Part shown: piece by piece, positions 8,410-14,300 of the stretch | Position numbering within the stretch: position 1 is the stretch's first letter | Layout: the number at the start of each line of letters is the position of its first letter | Source of the DNA: DASVFB01 sp036380275 | GTDB taxonomy: Bacteria; Actinomycetota; Thermoleophilia; Gaiellales; Gaiellaceae | NCBI GenBank assembly: GCA_036380275.1 | Contig: DASVFB010000069.1 | Span: 1 to 14,300, forward strand | Direction: 5' to 3' | Length of the DNA: 14,300 nt | Program-made: the position numbers and the translations under genes | Notes under the pieces: model-generated | The model's input: only the letters and a program-made list of their open reading frames with translations | Databases searched by the model: none | Told to the model about the DNA's origin: nothing

Positions 8410-8636
8410 GACTGCACGACTCCTCTTGTCCAGGTCCCCGGCCGAGCCGGGTTCAGCGCCGACCAGAGTGCCGACCCGGCGGCGGCAGCCGCATCCCCCG
8501 GATGGGTAGACCACAGTCGGGCGTGATGGGCGGCTGAGGCCGCGCCGACGGTGAGATCCCCAGTCCCCGTCGCGGTGATCGTCACAGCGGGCACCGCCGC
8601 CGTCTGTAGCGGCCAGGTCGCCGCGGGCACGATCAC
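8406..8636 (-). CDS. Possible 76-aa hypothetical protein
   Basis: Unrecognised, Ala/Thr-rich product (MIVPAATWPLQTAAVPAVTI, GTGDLTVGAASAAHHARLW, then GSALWSALNPARPGTW). About four fifths of third codon positions are G or C, as in the real genes around it. It starts with GTG at 8636, overlapping the stop of the recombinase fragment by four bases (GTGA), and ends with the same type of overlap into the 39-aa ORF. No domain or signal is visible. It may be a genuine small gene of a former mobile element or an artefact of high GC content. Confidence 0.28.
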   Translation of the reverse strand: MIVPAATWPLQTAAVPAVTITATGTGDLTVGAASAAHHARLWSTHPGDAAAAAGSALWSALNPARPGTWTRGVVQS

Positions 8637-8779
8637 GCCGTTCGCGCCGGCTCGATCGTCTCGACGAGCCTGAGCCCGTCGCGGTTACACGCCGCGCGGA
8701 TACCCTCGGCCTGTTCGCGTGGAGACACGAACCTTTCGCCGTTGCGATCGCCGACTCGGGAAACCCGTATCGACGCCAA
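8633..8779 (-). pseudogene. N-terminal fragment of a large serine recombinase
   Basis: A 48-codon reading from TTG 8779 gives IRVSRVGDRNGERFVSPREQ, then AEGIRAACNRDGLRLVETIE, then PARTA and a stop. This is the start of the resolvase/large serine integrase catalytic domain: the (Y/I)xRVS strand with nucleophile Ser7, the RxGxxFxSPxxQ loop, the helix leading to C..DG, and the next strand LRLVETIE. Intact enzymes are about 450-600 aa; here the frame stops where the usual DVSGG motif should follow, and no continuation was found in other frames nearby. It is a truncated, presumably inactive relic. It lies head to head with the peroxiredoxin gene, and the upstream end of its frame runs into that gene's start region. 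Confidence 0.65.
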
Positions 8780-8805
8780 CGGCCCGACGCTTGGAGGTGG
8801 TGGAC

Positions 8806-9273
8806 TTGGGACGTGAGGTAAGCGAAGGCGACTTGGCGCCGGACTTCACTTTGACGGACGACCGAGGCGAGGCAGTCACGTTGTCGTCTTTGAGGGGCTC
8901 TCCGGTTGTACTGTATTTTTACCCCAAGGACGACACGCCCGGGTGCACGACGCAAGCCTGCGCGATCCGCGACTCGTACGACGACTTCACGGAGCGCGGT
9001 GCAGTCGTACTCGGCGTCAGCCCCGACAGCGAGACGTCCCACGTAAAGTTCAAAGAGAAGTACGGCCTGCCCTTCACGCTCCTCGCCGACCCAGCGCACG
9101 AAGTCGCCGAGAAGTACGGCACGTGGGTCGAGCGGAAGAACTACGGCAAGACCTACATGGGCGTCGAGCGCTCGACCTTCCTCATCGACAGCGAGGGCCG
9201 GGTCGCCAAGGTGATGCGGCGCGTGAAGCCGGACACGCACGCCGAGCTGGTGCTCGAGGCGCTGCCTGACTAA
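8806..9273 (+). CDS. bcp: Peroxiredoxin, Bcp/PrxQ type (thioredoxin-dependent thiol peroxidase)
   Basis: 155-aa cytoplasmic peroxiredoxin that reduces hydrogen peroxide and organic peroxides with thioredoxin. Landmarks: GDLAPDFTLTDDRGEAVTL, VVLYFYPKDDTPGCTTQAC with the peroxidatic Cys47 and the resolving Cys52 five residues later (atypical 2-Cys PrxQ), LGVSPDS, and YGKTYMGVERSTFLIDSEG. Start is uncertain. TTG 8806 is chosen because GGAGG at 8793-8797 is eight bases upstream and the resulting length equals E. coli Bcp (156 aa). GTG at 8797 or 8800 is possible; the frame is also open to ATG 8719, but those residues are arginine-rich and antisense to the recombinase fragment. The gene ends 31 bases before tRNA-Leu, and that tRNA's -35 region overlaps its stop. 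Confidence 0.93.
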   Translation: MGREVSEGDLAPDFTLTDDRGEAVTLSSLRGSPVVLYFYPKDDTPGCTTQACAIRDSYDDFTERGAVVLGVSPDSETSHVKFKEKYGLPFTLLADPAHEVAEKYGTWVERKNYGKTYMGVERSTFLIDSEGRVAKVMRRVKPDTHAELVLEALPD

Positions 9274-9294
9274 CGCAGATGGCGAGGCTACAAT
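9266..9294 (+). promoter_or_regulatory. Promoter of tRNA-Leu
   Basis: CTGACT (9266-9271, four of six bases of TTGACA), a 17-base spacer and TACAAT (9289-9294), ending ten bases before the mature tRNA 5' end. The -35 box overlaps the end of the peroxiredoxin gene. Confidence 0.6.
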
Positions 9295-9304
9295 TTCGAT
9301 CCGC

Positions 9305-9388
9305 GCGGATGTGGCGGAATTGGTAGACGCGCACGGTTCAGGTCCGTGTGGGGGAAACCCCGTGGAGGTTCAAGTCCTCTCATCCGCA
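9305..9388 (+). tRNA. tRNA-Leu (CAG anticodon)
   Basis: 84-nt class II tRNA. Acceptor stem GCGGATG (9305-9311) pairs with CATCCGC (9381-9387), discriminator A at 9388. D-loop contains TTGGTAG. The anticodon stem CACGG/CCGTG encloses the loop TTCAGGT, with CAG at 9339-9341, reading CUG. A long variable arm (GGGGGAAACCCC) and the T-loop GTTCAAGTC are present. The terminal CCA is not encoded. The long arm and CAG anticodon make leucine certain. Confidence 0.98.
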
Positions 9389-9391
9389 TAG

Positions 9392-9423
9392 CCGTCGCGA
9401 GCGCCAACCGGGTCGCTCGACGG
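9392..9423 (+). terminator. Stem-loop after tRNA-Leu
   Basis: CCGTCG(CG)AGCG pairs with CGCTCGACGG around a loop, giving ten pairs with a two-base bulge, four bases past the tRNA. No T-run follows. It may terminate or process the tRNA transcript, or sit in the leader of the histidine kinase. Confidence 0.4.
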
Positions 9424-9431
9424 TGATCAAC

Positions 9432-9437
9432 AGGAGG
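9432..9437 (+). promoter_or_regulatory. Strong Shine-Dalgarno AGGAGG with no standard start at normal spacing
   Basis: Perfect anti-SD complement. The only in-frame near-cognate start at good distance is CTG 9444; ATG 9459 is 21 bases downstream. Confidence 0.5.
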
Positions 9438-9458
9438 AAGGGCCTGCTCCACCGCCTC

Positions 9459-11372
9459 ATGTCCAGATCGGCAACGATTGCCAATGCCGGAGCCGCCGGC
9501 CCCCGGTCGTTCAGGCTCACGTACTCGTCCCATTCGCTCCGCTTGCTCGGCCTGCGGCTGCGCTTTGCCGGCGCGCTCATCCTGCTCGTCCTGCCGCTGC
9601 TCGCGGGCGCGTGGGCCTTCGGCAACTACGCAGCGGCGAAGAAGCGAGAGCAAACAGACACGCGACTCAATGCGTCGCTCCGCGCCGCGGCGAGCGAGTA
9701 CGCGCGGGTCGTCGACGACGCGCAGCTGCATGCGATGAAGCTGGCGACGTCCCGTCACTTGCAGCGGGCGCTCGAGACCCGCAACCAACCGGAGCTGCAA
9801 CGGCTGCGCAAGGCGCATCCGGACGTGATGCTCCTCACAGGCAGGCGTGCCGGCGCGCCGCCACCCGGTGTCGCGCAGCGCTCGATCGACGTCGTTTCCG
9901 GCAACCGCATCGTCGGCGCCGTCGTCGCCAGGGTCGCACTCGACCGCGCGGTTCTGACGCGGATCGCGAACAACGCAGGTCTCGTCGCTCAACAGGAGAT
10001 CGCCGTCGCCGAGCAAGGCGGCCGGGTGGTTGCAGCCTCGGCTCCCGTCACCGGGGCCCTGACTCTGAGCGGGCCCAAGGCGCGAACGGTCCAGATCGGC
10101 AGCAGCGCTTTCCGTGCTGTGGTGGCTCCGCTTGCGCCCAAGACGCGGATCGGCATCCTCGCGTCCAACGACGCAGTGGACGACGCCGCTGGGACGATCC
10201 GCAGCCGCATCCTGCTGTTCGGCATTCTCCTCCTCGCGGTCGTGCTGCTCCTGGCGTACGCGCTCGCCCCCGCGCTCGCACGCGCCCGCGTCGCGAAGCA
10301 GCAGCGCGAGGTTGCCGAGCGCGTCCTCGCGCACGTCGCGGACGGCGTCGTCCTGCTCGATCCTGACGGCACCGTCCAGATCTGGAACCGCGCCGCGGAG
10401 ACGATGACGGGGCTCACGGCGGACAACGTCCTCGGCAAAAGCGCGGCAGGGGCGATCCCTGGCTGGGAGGAAGCCGTGCCACAGATCCCAGTCGGCGGCG
10501 CACACCAGCTCGACACCGGCGCGGACTCGGCAACGGTACCGCTCGACACCGCCGCGGGAGAGCTCTGGATGGCCGCATCAGGCGTGCGCTTCGGCGACGG
10601 CATCGTGTACACGTTCCGCGATATCACCGAGCACGAGCGCCTCGACCAGGCGAAGACGGACTTCGTCGCCACCGTCTCGCACGAGCTGCGAACGCCGCTG
10701 GCCTCGGTGTACGGCGCCGCCGTGACGCTGCGCGAGCGTTACGCGACGCTCGATGTGCACAGACGCGACCTGCTGCTCGACCTCCTCGCCGAGCAGGCGA
10801 ACCGGCTCTCGACGATCATCGACGAGCTCCTGCTTGCGAGCAGCCTCGCGAGCCGGCTCGATGCGCGAAGGTTCCCCGTCGACGGCGACGGCTTCGGTCC
10901 CGACGAGGTCGCACACACGGTCGTCCAGGCTGCCCGCGTCCACGCTCCGCCCGGGATCGAGATCGAGTTTTCGACGCCGCCGTGGCTGCCAGACGCAACC
11001 GGCGACGGGCAGAAGGTGGCGCAGGTGCTCACGAACCTCGTCGAGAACGCGGTCAAATACTCACCCGCCGGCGGCAGGATCGACGTCGTCCTCGCTCACG
11101 ACGGCGACCGCGTGCGCTTCGAGGTGCGCGATCAGGGACTCGGGATCCCGCTCGACGAGCAGGAACGGATTTTCAAGAAGTTCTACCGCCTCGATCCGAA
11201 TCTGACCCGGGGCATCGGCGGTACCGGGCTCGGCCTCTACATCTCGCACGAGCTCGTGCACCGCATGGGCGGCGAGATCACGGTCAACTCCGCGCCCGGT
11301 CATGGCTCGACGTTCTCGTTCGATCTCCCTGTCGCGACGACCTCGGACCGCGTCGCCGCGCCCGTCGGCTGA
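9459..11372 (+). CDS. Membrane sensor histidine kinase with PAS domain
   Basis: 637-aa two-component sensor. Order: transmembrane helix 1 (about 36-56, ALILLVLPLLAGAWAFG); extracytoplasmic sensor of about 190 residues with no recognised motif; helix 2 (about 250-270, ILLFGILLLAVVLLLAYAL); PAS domain (about 285-395, HVADGVVLLDPDGTVQIWNR to YTFRDITEHERL); HisKA with phospho-acceptor His408 in VSHELRTPLASV; HATPase with the N-box NLVENAVKYS, DQGLGIP, FKKFYRLD and GIGGTGLGLYIS. All catalytic boxes are intact. No response regulator is adjacent, so it is an orphan here and its signal is unknown. Start: ATG 9459 is the first ATG in frame after the tRNA, yet AGGAGG (9432-9437) is 21 bases away and lies six bases from an in-frame CTG (9444). 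GTG 9423 is also open. The true start is unsettled. Confidence 0.93.
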   Translation: MSRSATIANAGAAGPRSFRLTYSSHSLRLLGLRLRFAGALILLVLPLLAGAWAFGNYAAAKKREQTDTRLNASLRAAASEYARVVDDAQLHAMKLATSRHLQRALETRNQPELQRLRKAHPDVMLLTGRRAGAPPPGVAQRSIDVVSGNRIVGAVVARVALDRAVLTRIANNAGLVAQQEIAVAEQGGRVVAASAPVTGALTLSGPKARTVQIGSSAFRAVVAPLAPKTRIGILASNDAVDDAAGTIRSRILLFGILLLAVVLLLAYALAPALARARVAKQQREVAERVLAHVADGVVLLDPDGTVQIWNRAAETMTGLTADNVLGKSAAGAIPGWEEAVPQIPVGGAHQLDTGADSATVPLDTAAGELWMAASGVRFGDGIVYTFRDITEHERLDQAKTDFVATVSHELRTPLASVYGAAVTLRERYATLDVHRRDLLLDLLAEQANRLSTIIDELLLASSLASRLDARRFPVDGDGFGPDEVAHTVVQAARVHAPPGIEIEFSTPPWLPDATGDGQKVAQVLTNLVENAVKYSPAGGRIDVVLAHDGDRVRFEVRDQGLGIPLDEQERIFKKFYRLDPNLTRGIGGTGLGLYISHELVHRMGGEITVNSAPGHGSTFSFDLPVATTSDRVAAPVG

Positions 11373-11390
11373 GCATTCGAGAGCTACGGC

Positions 11391-11396
11391 TACCAT
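11391..11396 (+). promoter_or_regulatory. Candidate -10 box (TACCAT) before the protease gene
   Basis: TACCAT lies in the 31-base gap after the kinase stop and ends seven bases before CTG 11404 (28 before ATG 11425). It could give the protease its own transcript. Confidence 0.3.
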
Positions 11397-11403
11397 CTCG
11401 TCT

Positions 11404-13830
11404 CTGAGACGGGGCGTCCTTTTGATGTTGTCGCTTGCGGCCTTGGCCGCTGCGTCGCCGGCAGCCGCGCGAGAGCGCGGCTCGGTCGAGCTCGTAGTCA
11501 CGCTGCGCGCGCCGTCCCTCGCCGACGCCGCGAGCCGCGATCGCGGGCTGGCCTCTGTGACGATGCGCCAGAGCCGACTCCAGCTCGACTCGCCCTCGTC
11601 GGTCTCGTACGTACAGCGACTCGAGCGCGAGCAAAGCGCCGTCGCGGCGCGAATTGCAAGGGCAATTCCCGGCGCCTACGTGCACTGGCGGTACACGGTC
11701 ACGTTGAACGGCCTCGCCGTCGTCGTCCCGAGCGGTGCCGTCGAGAAGCTGGCGCGCATTCCGGGCGTCGCGAAGATCTGGCCGAACGCCAGGTACCACG
11801 CCGCTCTCGACCGGACGCCGCAGCTGATCGGCGCGCCTGCCGTCTGGGGCCCGACCCTCGCAAACGCGGGGCAGGGCATGAAGATCGGGATCATCGACGA
11901 GGGCGTCGACCAAGCGCATCCGTTCTTCTCGCCGGTCGGCTTCACGATGCCAGCGGGCTTTCCCAAGGGCAATGTCGCGTTCACGACCTCAAAGGTGATC
12001 GTCGCGCGCGCTTTCGCGCCTCCCACGCCGGAGTGGAAGTACGCGAACCTGCCGTTCGATCCGGAGTTCAGCGAGCACGGCACGCACGTTGCAGGCATCG
12101 CAGCCGGCGACCACGGCACGATGGCGCCGTTCTTCAGCACGCTACCGCTGTCGGGAGTCGCTCCTGCGGCCTACATCGGCAACTACAAGGCGCTGACGAT
12201 CCCGACGCCGTGCTGCGGTCTCGACGGCAACGCGCCGGAGATCGTTAAGGCGATCGACCAGGCCGTCGCGGACGGGATGAACGTGATCAACCTCTCGCTC
12301 GGCGAGCCGGAGATCGAGCCGTCACGCGACATCGTCATCAAGGCGATCGACGGCGCCGCCCGCGCGGGCGTCGTCCCGTGCATCGCTGCGGGCAACGAGG
12401 GCGACGCGGGCAAGGGCACGGTCAGCTCGCCCGGCAGTGCCCCGCTCGCGATCACGACCGCGGCTGCGACGACCGGCCGCCAGGTCCCGGCCGACGTCAT
12501 CGCCAGCTTCTCCTCCCTCGGGCCGACGCCGTACTCGCTGCAGCTCAAGCCGGACGTGACGGCGCCCGGCGTCTCCGTCCTCTCGTCCATCCCCCAGGCC
12601 GGCTATGCGGAGTTCAGCGGCACGAGCATGGCCTCGCCCCACGTCGCGGGAGCCGCCGCGCTGCTCAAGCAGCAGCATCCGACGTGGACGGTCGCGCAGA
12701 TCAAGTCGGCGCTCATGCTGACCGGCGATCCCGTCTACACGACAGCGCAGCGGAACGTCGAGACGACGCCGATGACCAGCGGCGGCGGTCGCATCGACCT
12801 GGCGCGCGCGACGACGCCTCTCGTCTTCGCTGCACCTTCGAGCGCATCTTTCGGCCTCATGAAGCCGCGAACGCACAAGACAGTCTCGATCTCGCTGACC
12901 GACGCAGGAGGCGGGACGGGCGCCTGGTCCGTCGGCCTCACGCACGCGCAGGGCTTGAAGCCCACCCTGCCCGCGTCGGTCACGGTGCCCGGGAAGCTCG
13001 CCGTCACGGCCACGGTCGGCGCGCGCACGAAGGAAGGCGACGGAACCGGCTACGTCACGCTGCGCCTCGGGTCCGAGACGCGCAAGATTCCGTACTGGCT
13101 GCACGTCGAGCGTCCGAAGCTCGGCAAGGCGACGGCGATGCTGCGCAAGACCGGGACGTACAACGGCAACACCGCGAAGGGGCGCGCCAACGTGTCGACG
13201 TACCGCTACCCGGAAGGTCTGACTCCGATCTCGGTGCCTGGGCCTGAGCAGGTCTTCGGCGTCCGCCTGAAGAAGATGGTGGCCAACTTCGGCGTCCGCA
13301 TCGTCTCCCACGCCGGTCAGGTGACGCCGCGGGTCGTTCGCGGGGACGACGAGAACCAGCTGACCGGGCTCGTCGGACTCCCCGGAGACCTCAACCCGTA
13401 CCGCGAGTCGCTCGGCGCAGGGGTCGCGATCGCCGGCGCGATTCTGCCGAGCCGCGGCAAATACAACGTCGTCTTCGACTCTCCGAGCCGTAGGAAGGCC
13501 GGGAAGTTCACTTTCCGATTCTGGATCAACGACGTCACGCCGCCGGTCGTGAAACTGCGTGGGTACTCAAGCGGGGCCGTGAGACTGCGCATCAGCGACG
13601 TTGGAGCGGGAGTCGATCCTGACTCGATCCAGGCATTCGTCGACGGCTCAGGCTCCCAGAGCGACGTGGCCTATGCCAATGGGATCGCGTCGGTCAGGAC
13701 GGGCAGCCTCGGCCCGGGCAAGCACACGGTGAAGGTGGTCGTCGCGGATTACCAGGAGACGAAGAACATGGAGGACGTCGGGCCGATCCTCCCGAACACC
13801 CGCACCTTCACGGCGAGCTTTACCGCCTAG
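11404..13830 (+). CDS. Secreted subtilisin-like serine protease (S8 family)
   Basis: About 808-aa exported protease. A signal peptide (RRGVLLMLSLAALAAASPAAA) is followed by an inhibitor-I9-like propeptide (about 25-145, ending VEKLARIPGVAKIWPN). The catalytic domain carries Asp165 (IGIIDEGVDQAHPFF), His225 (SEHGTHVAGIAAG), oxyanion-hole Asn331 (AAGNEG) and nucleophile Ser408 (FSGTSMASPHVAGAAAL), all in canonical order. After about residue 450 come roughly 360 residues of beta-rich, Fn3/Ig-like modules, the last with ISDVGAGVDPDSIQAFVDG. The C-terminus has no sortase or membrane anchor, so the enzyme is probably released. Numbering and start use CTG 11404, because it keeps the Arg-Arg n-region and follows a TACCAT box. 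The nearest standard start, ATG 11425, gives a signal peptide without positive charge; ATG 11302 would overlap the kinase by 71 bases. Substrate is unknown. Confidence 0.93.
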   Translation: MRRGVLLMLSLAALAAASPAAARERGSVELVVTLRAPSLADAASRDRGLASVTMRQSRLQLDSPSSVSYVQRLEREQSAVAARIARAIPGAYVHWRYTVTLNGLAVVVPSGAVEKLARIPGVAKIWPNARYHAALDRTPQLIGAPAVWGPTLANAGQGMKIGIIDEGVDQAHPFFSPVGFTMPAGFPKGNVAFTTSKVIVARAFAPPTPEWKYANLPFDPEFSEHGTHVAGIAAGDHGTMAPFFSTLPLSGVAPAAYIGNYKALTIPTPCCGLDGNAPEIVKAIDQAVADGMNVINLSLGEPEIEPSRDIVIKAIDGAARAGVVPCIAAGNEGDAGKGTVSSPGSAPLAITTAAATTGRQVPADVIASFSSLGPTPYSLQLKPDVTAPGVSVLSSIPQAGYAEFSGTSMASPHVAGAAALLKQQHPTWTVAQIKSALMLTGDPVYTTAQRNVETTPMTSGGGRIDLARATTPLVFAAPSSASFGLMKPRTHKTVSISLTDAGGGTGAWSVGLTHAQGLKPTLPASVTVPGKLAVTATVGARTKEGDGTGYVTLRLGSETRKIPYWLHVERPKLGKATAMLRKTGTYNGNTAKGRANVSTYRYPEGLTPISVPGPEQVFGVRLKKMVANFGVRIVSHAGQVTPRVVRGDDENQLTGLVGLPGDLNPYRESLGAGVAIAGAILPSRGKYNVVFDSPSRRKAGKFTFRFWINDVTPPVVKLRGYSSGAVRLRISDVGAGVDPDSIQAFVDGSGSQSDVAYANGIASVRTGSLGPGKHTVKVVVADYQETKNMEDVGPILPNTRTFTASFTA

Positions 13831-14054
13831 TCCTTCTTTTCGATCGTCGGTAGGCGGCTGAGGTCGCGCTCGACGCTCGCGGCGAAGTCTTCGAGAGACT
13901 CCTCGGAGCGGATCACCTTGAGATTTGCCTTGCGCCGCGCGCGCTTCCGCCCGCGCCGCGCTTCGACGCCGAAGTACTTCCCGAGCCTGGGCCATTCCGC
14001 TGCGACCAGCACGGCGACGGCGCCCGCGAGGAGCGCGATCCAGACGACGCTCAC
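13827..14054 (-). CDS. Small basic single-pass membrane protein, unknown function
   Basis: 75-aa protein. One N-terminal transmembrane helix (VVWIALLAGAVAVLVAAEW, residues 3-21) is followed by a very basic stretch (EARRGRKRARRKANLKVIR) and an acidic/amphipathic tail (SEESLEDFAASVERDLSRL). The cluster of positive charge after the helix predicts a cytoplasmic C-terminus, perhaps contacting membrane lipid or nucleic acid; that is inference. Start GTG 14054 is supported by TAGAAT six bases upstream, a leaderless arrangement. Its TAG stop overlaps the protease TAG on the other strand within one CTAG. A longer frame on the same strand (13648-13995) is a shadow. Confidence 0.75.
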   Translation of the reverse strand: MSVVWIALLAGAVAVLVAAEWPRLGKYFGVEARRGRKRARRKANLKVIRSEESLEDFAASVERDLSRLPTIEKKD

Positions 14055-14060
14055 GACGCG

Positions 14061-14066
14061 ATTCTA
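14061..14066 (-). promoter_or_regulatory. Candidate -10 box (TAGAAT) for the 75-aa gene
   Basis: TAGAAT on the minus strand ends six bases before GTG 14054. It is close to the TANNNT consensus with leaderless spacing. TACAAAT at 14081-14087 may serve the divergent plus-strand gene. Confidence 0.5.
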
Positions 14067-14113
14067 CCGACGCGGGGGTTTACAAATTCTGCGGTTCGGT
14101 TCACGCTACGGAG

Positions 14114-14155
14114 GTGACCGAGTCGCCACCGTCCTTCGAGGAGCTCGTTGCGTGA
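14114..14155 (+). CDS. Possible 13-aa leader peptide (uORF)
   Basis: GTG 14114 encodes the peptide MTESPPSFEELVA and a TGA that overlaps the next GTG start as GTGA. A TACAAAT box lies 26 bases upstream. The SD-like GGAG directly abuts the GTG, which is poor spacing. It could couple translation into the downstream gene or be fortuitous. Confidence 0.2.
   Translation: MTESPPSFEELVA
14138..14143 (+). promoter_or_regulatory. Ribosome-binding site GAGGAG
   Basis: GAGGAG with an eight-base spacer fixes the start of the last gene at GTG 14152. Confidence 0.6.
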
Positions 14156-14300
14156 CCGTCTGGATGATTCTTCCCTACTTTGTGATGTGGGCCACGCTGA
14201 TGAACGCGTTGTTCGTGAAGGCGAAGTGGCTCCCGCCCGTCTGCATCCGCTGCGGTCGCCGCCCCAAAGAGGGCGACCACTGCTACTGCGAATACGGTCG
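14152..14300 (+). CDS. Small membrane/zinc-ribbon protein, partial
   Basis: The first 49 residues of a protein cut by the window end. An N-terminal hydrophobic helix (MTVWMILPYFVMWATLMNAL) is followed by a basic linker and a cysteine cluster (VCIRCGRRPKEGDHCYCEYG), with the CxxC and CxC pairs of a rubredoxin/zinc-ribbon knuckle. GTG 14152 is chosen for its GAGGAG ribosome-binding site. Product not recognised; similar short treble-clef membrane proteins are common and mostly uncharacterised. Confidence 0.65.
   Translation, partial: MTVWMILPYFVMWATLMNALFVKAKWLPPVCIRCGRRPKEGDHCYCEYG

Noticed and set aside
9305..9388. tRNA-Leu as the attachment site of the lost element
   Set aside because: No second copy of the tRNA 3' end occurs in the window, and large serine integrases do not usually target tRNA genes.

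Overview
The window is high-GC DNA with dense genes and a strong G/C bias at third codon positions. WhiA, a HemQ-type Cld-family protein, many start codons lying 6-10 nt below TANNNT boxes (leaderless style) and GTG/TTG starts all point to Actinomycetota. A deep lineage such as Thermoleophilia (Gaiellales/Solirubrobacterales) is my best guess; it is an inference, not proven by any marker here.

Layout. (1) 26-5743, core housekeeping: whiA and an O6-methylguanine-DNA methyltransferase overlap on the minus strand. A 1-pyrroline-5-carboxylate dehydrogenase (pruA) lies on the plus strand, convergent with uvrC. A HemQ/chlorite-dismutase-family gene is divergent from uvrC. (2) 5743-6865: a hairpin, then two small four-helix membrane proteins on the minus strand. 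They are separated by a compact 167-bp palindromic insertion with 18-bp perfect terminal inverted repeats and TTA flanks. (3) 6879-8796, accessory region: a secreted beta-helix lipoprotein broken by a one-base frameshift, then about 0.86 kb with no full-length gene. That stretch holds a tandem repeat, a long-range stem-loop, two very short overlapping ORFs and the N-terminal stub of a large serine recombinase. (4) 8806-9388: a Bcp-type peroxiredoxin and tRNA-Leu(CAG) with its own promoter. (5) 9459-14054: an orphan PAS histidine kinase, an exported subtilisin-like protease, and a small basic membrane protein whose stop codon overlaps the protease stop. (6) 14152-end: the start of a small membrane/zinc-ribbon protein cut by the window edge.

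The genes do not form one pathway. The core genes cover DNA repair (UvrC, Ogt), proline catabolism, heme synthesis and peroxide defence. I found no clear new multi-gene system. The least explained part is 6285-8796, which looks like a scar of mobile DNA: a MITE-like element, a recombinase remnant, a broken surface protein and an unassigned structured segment.
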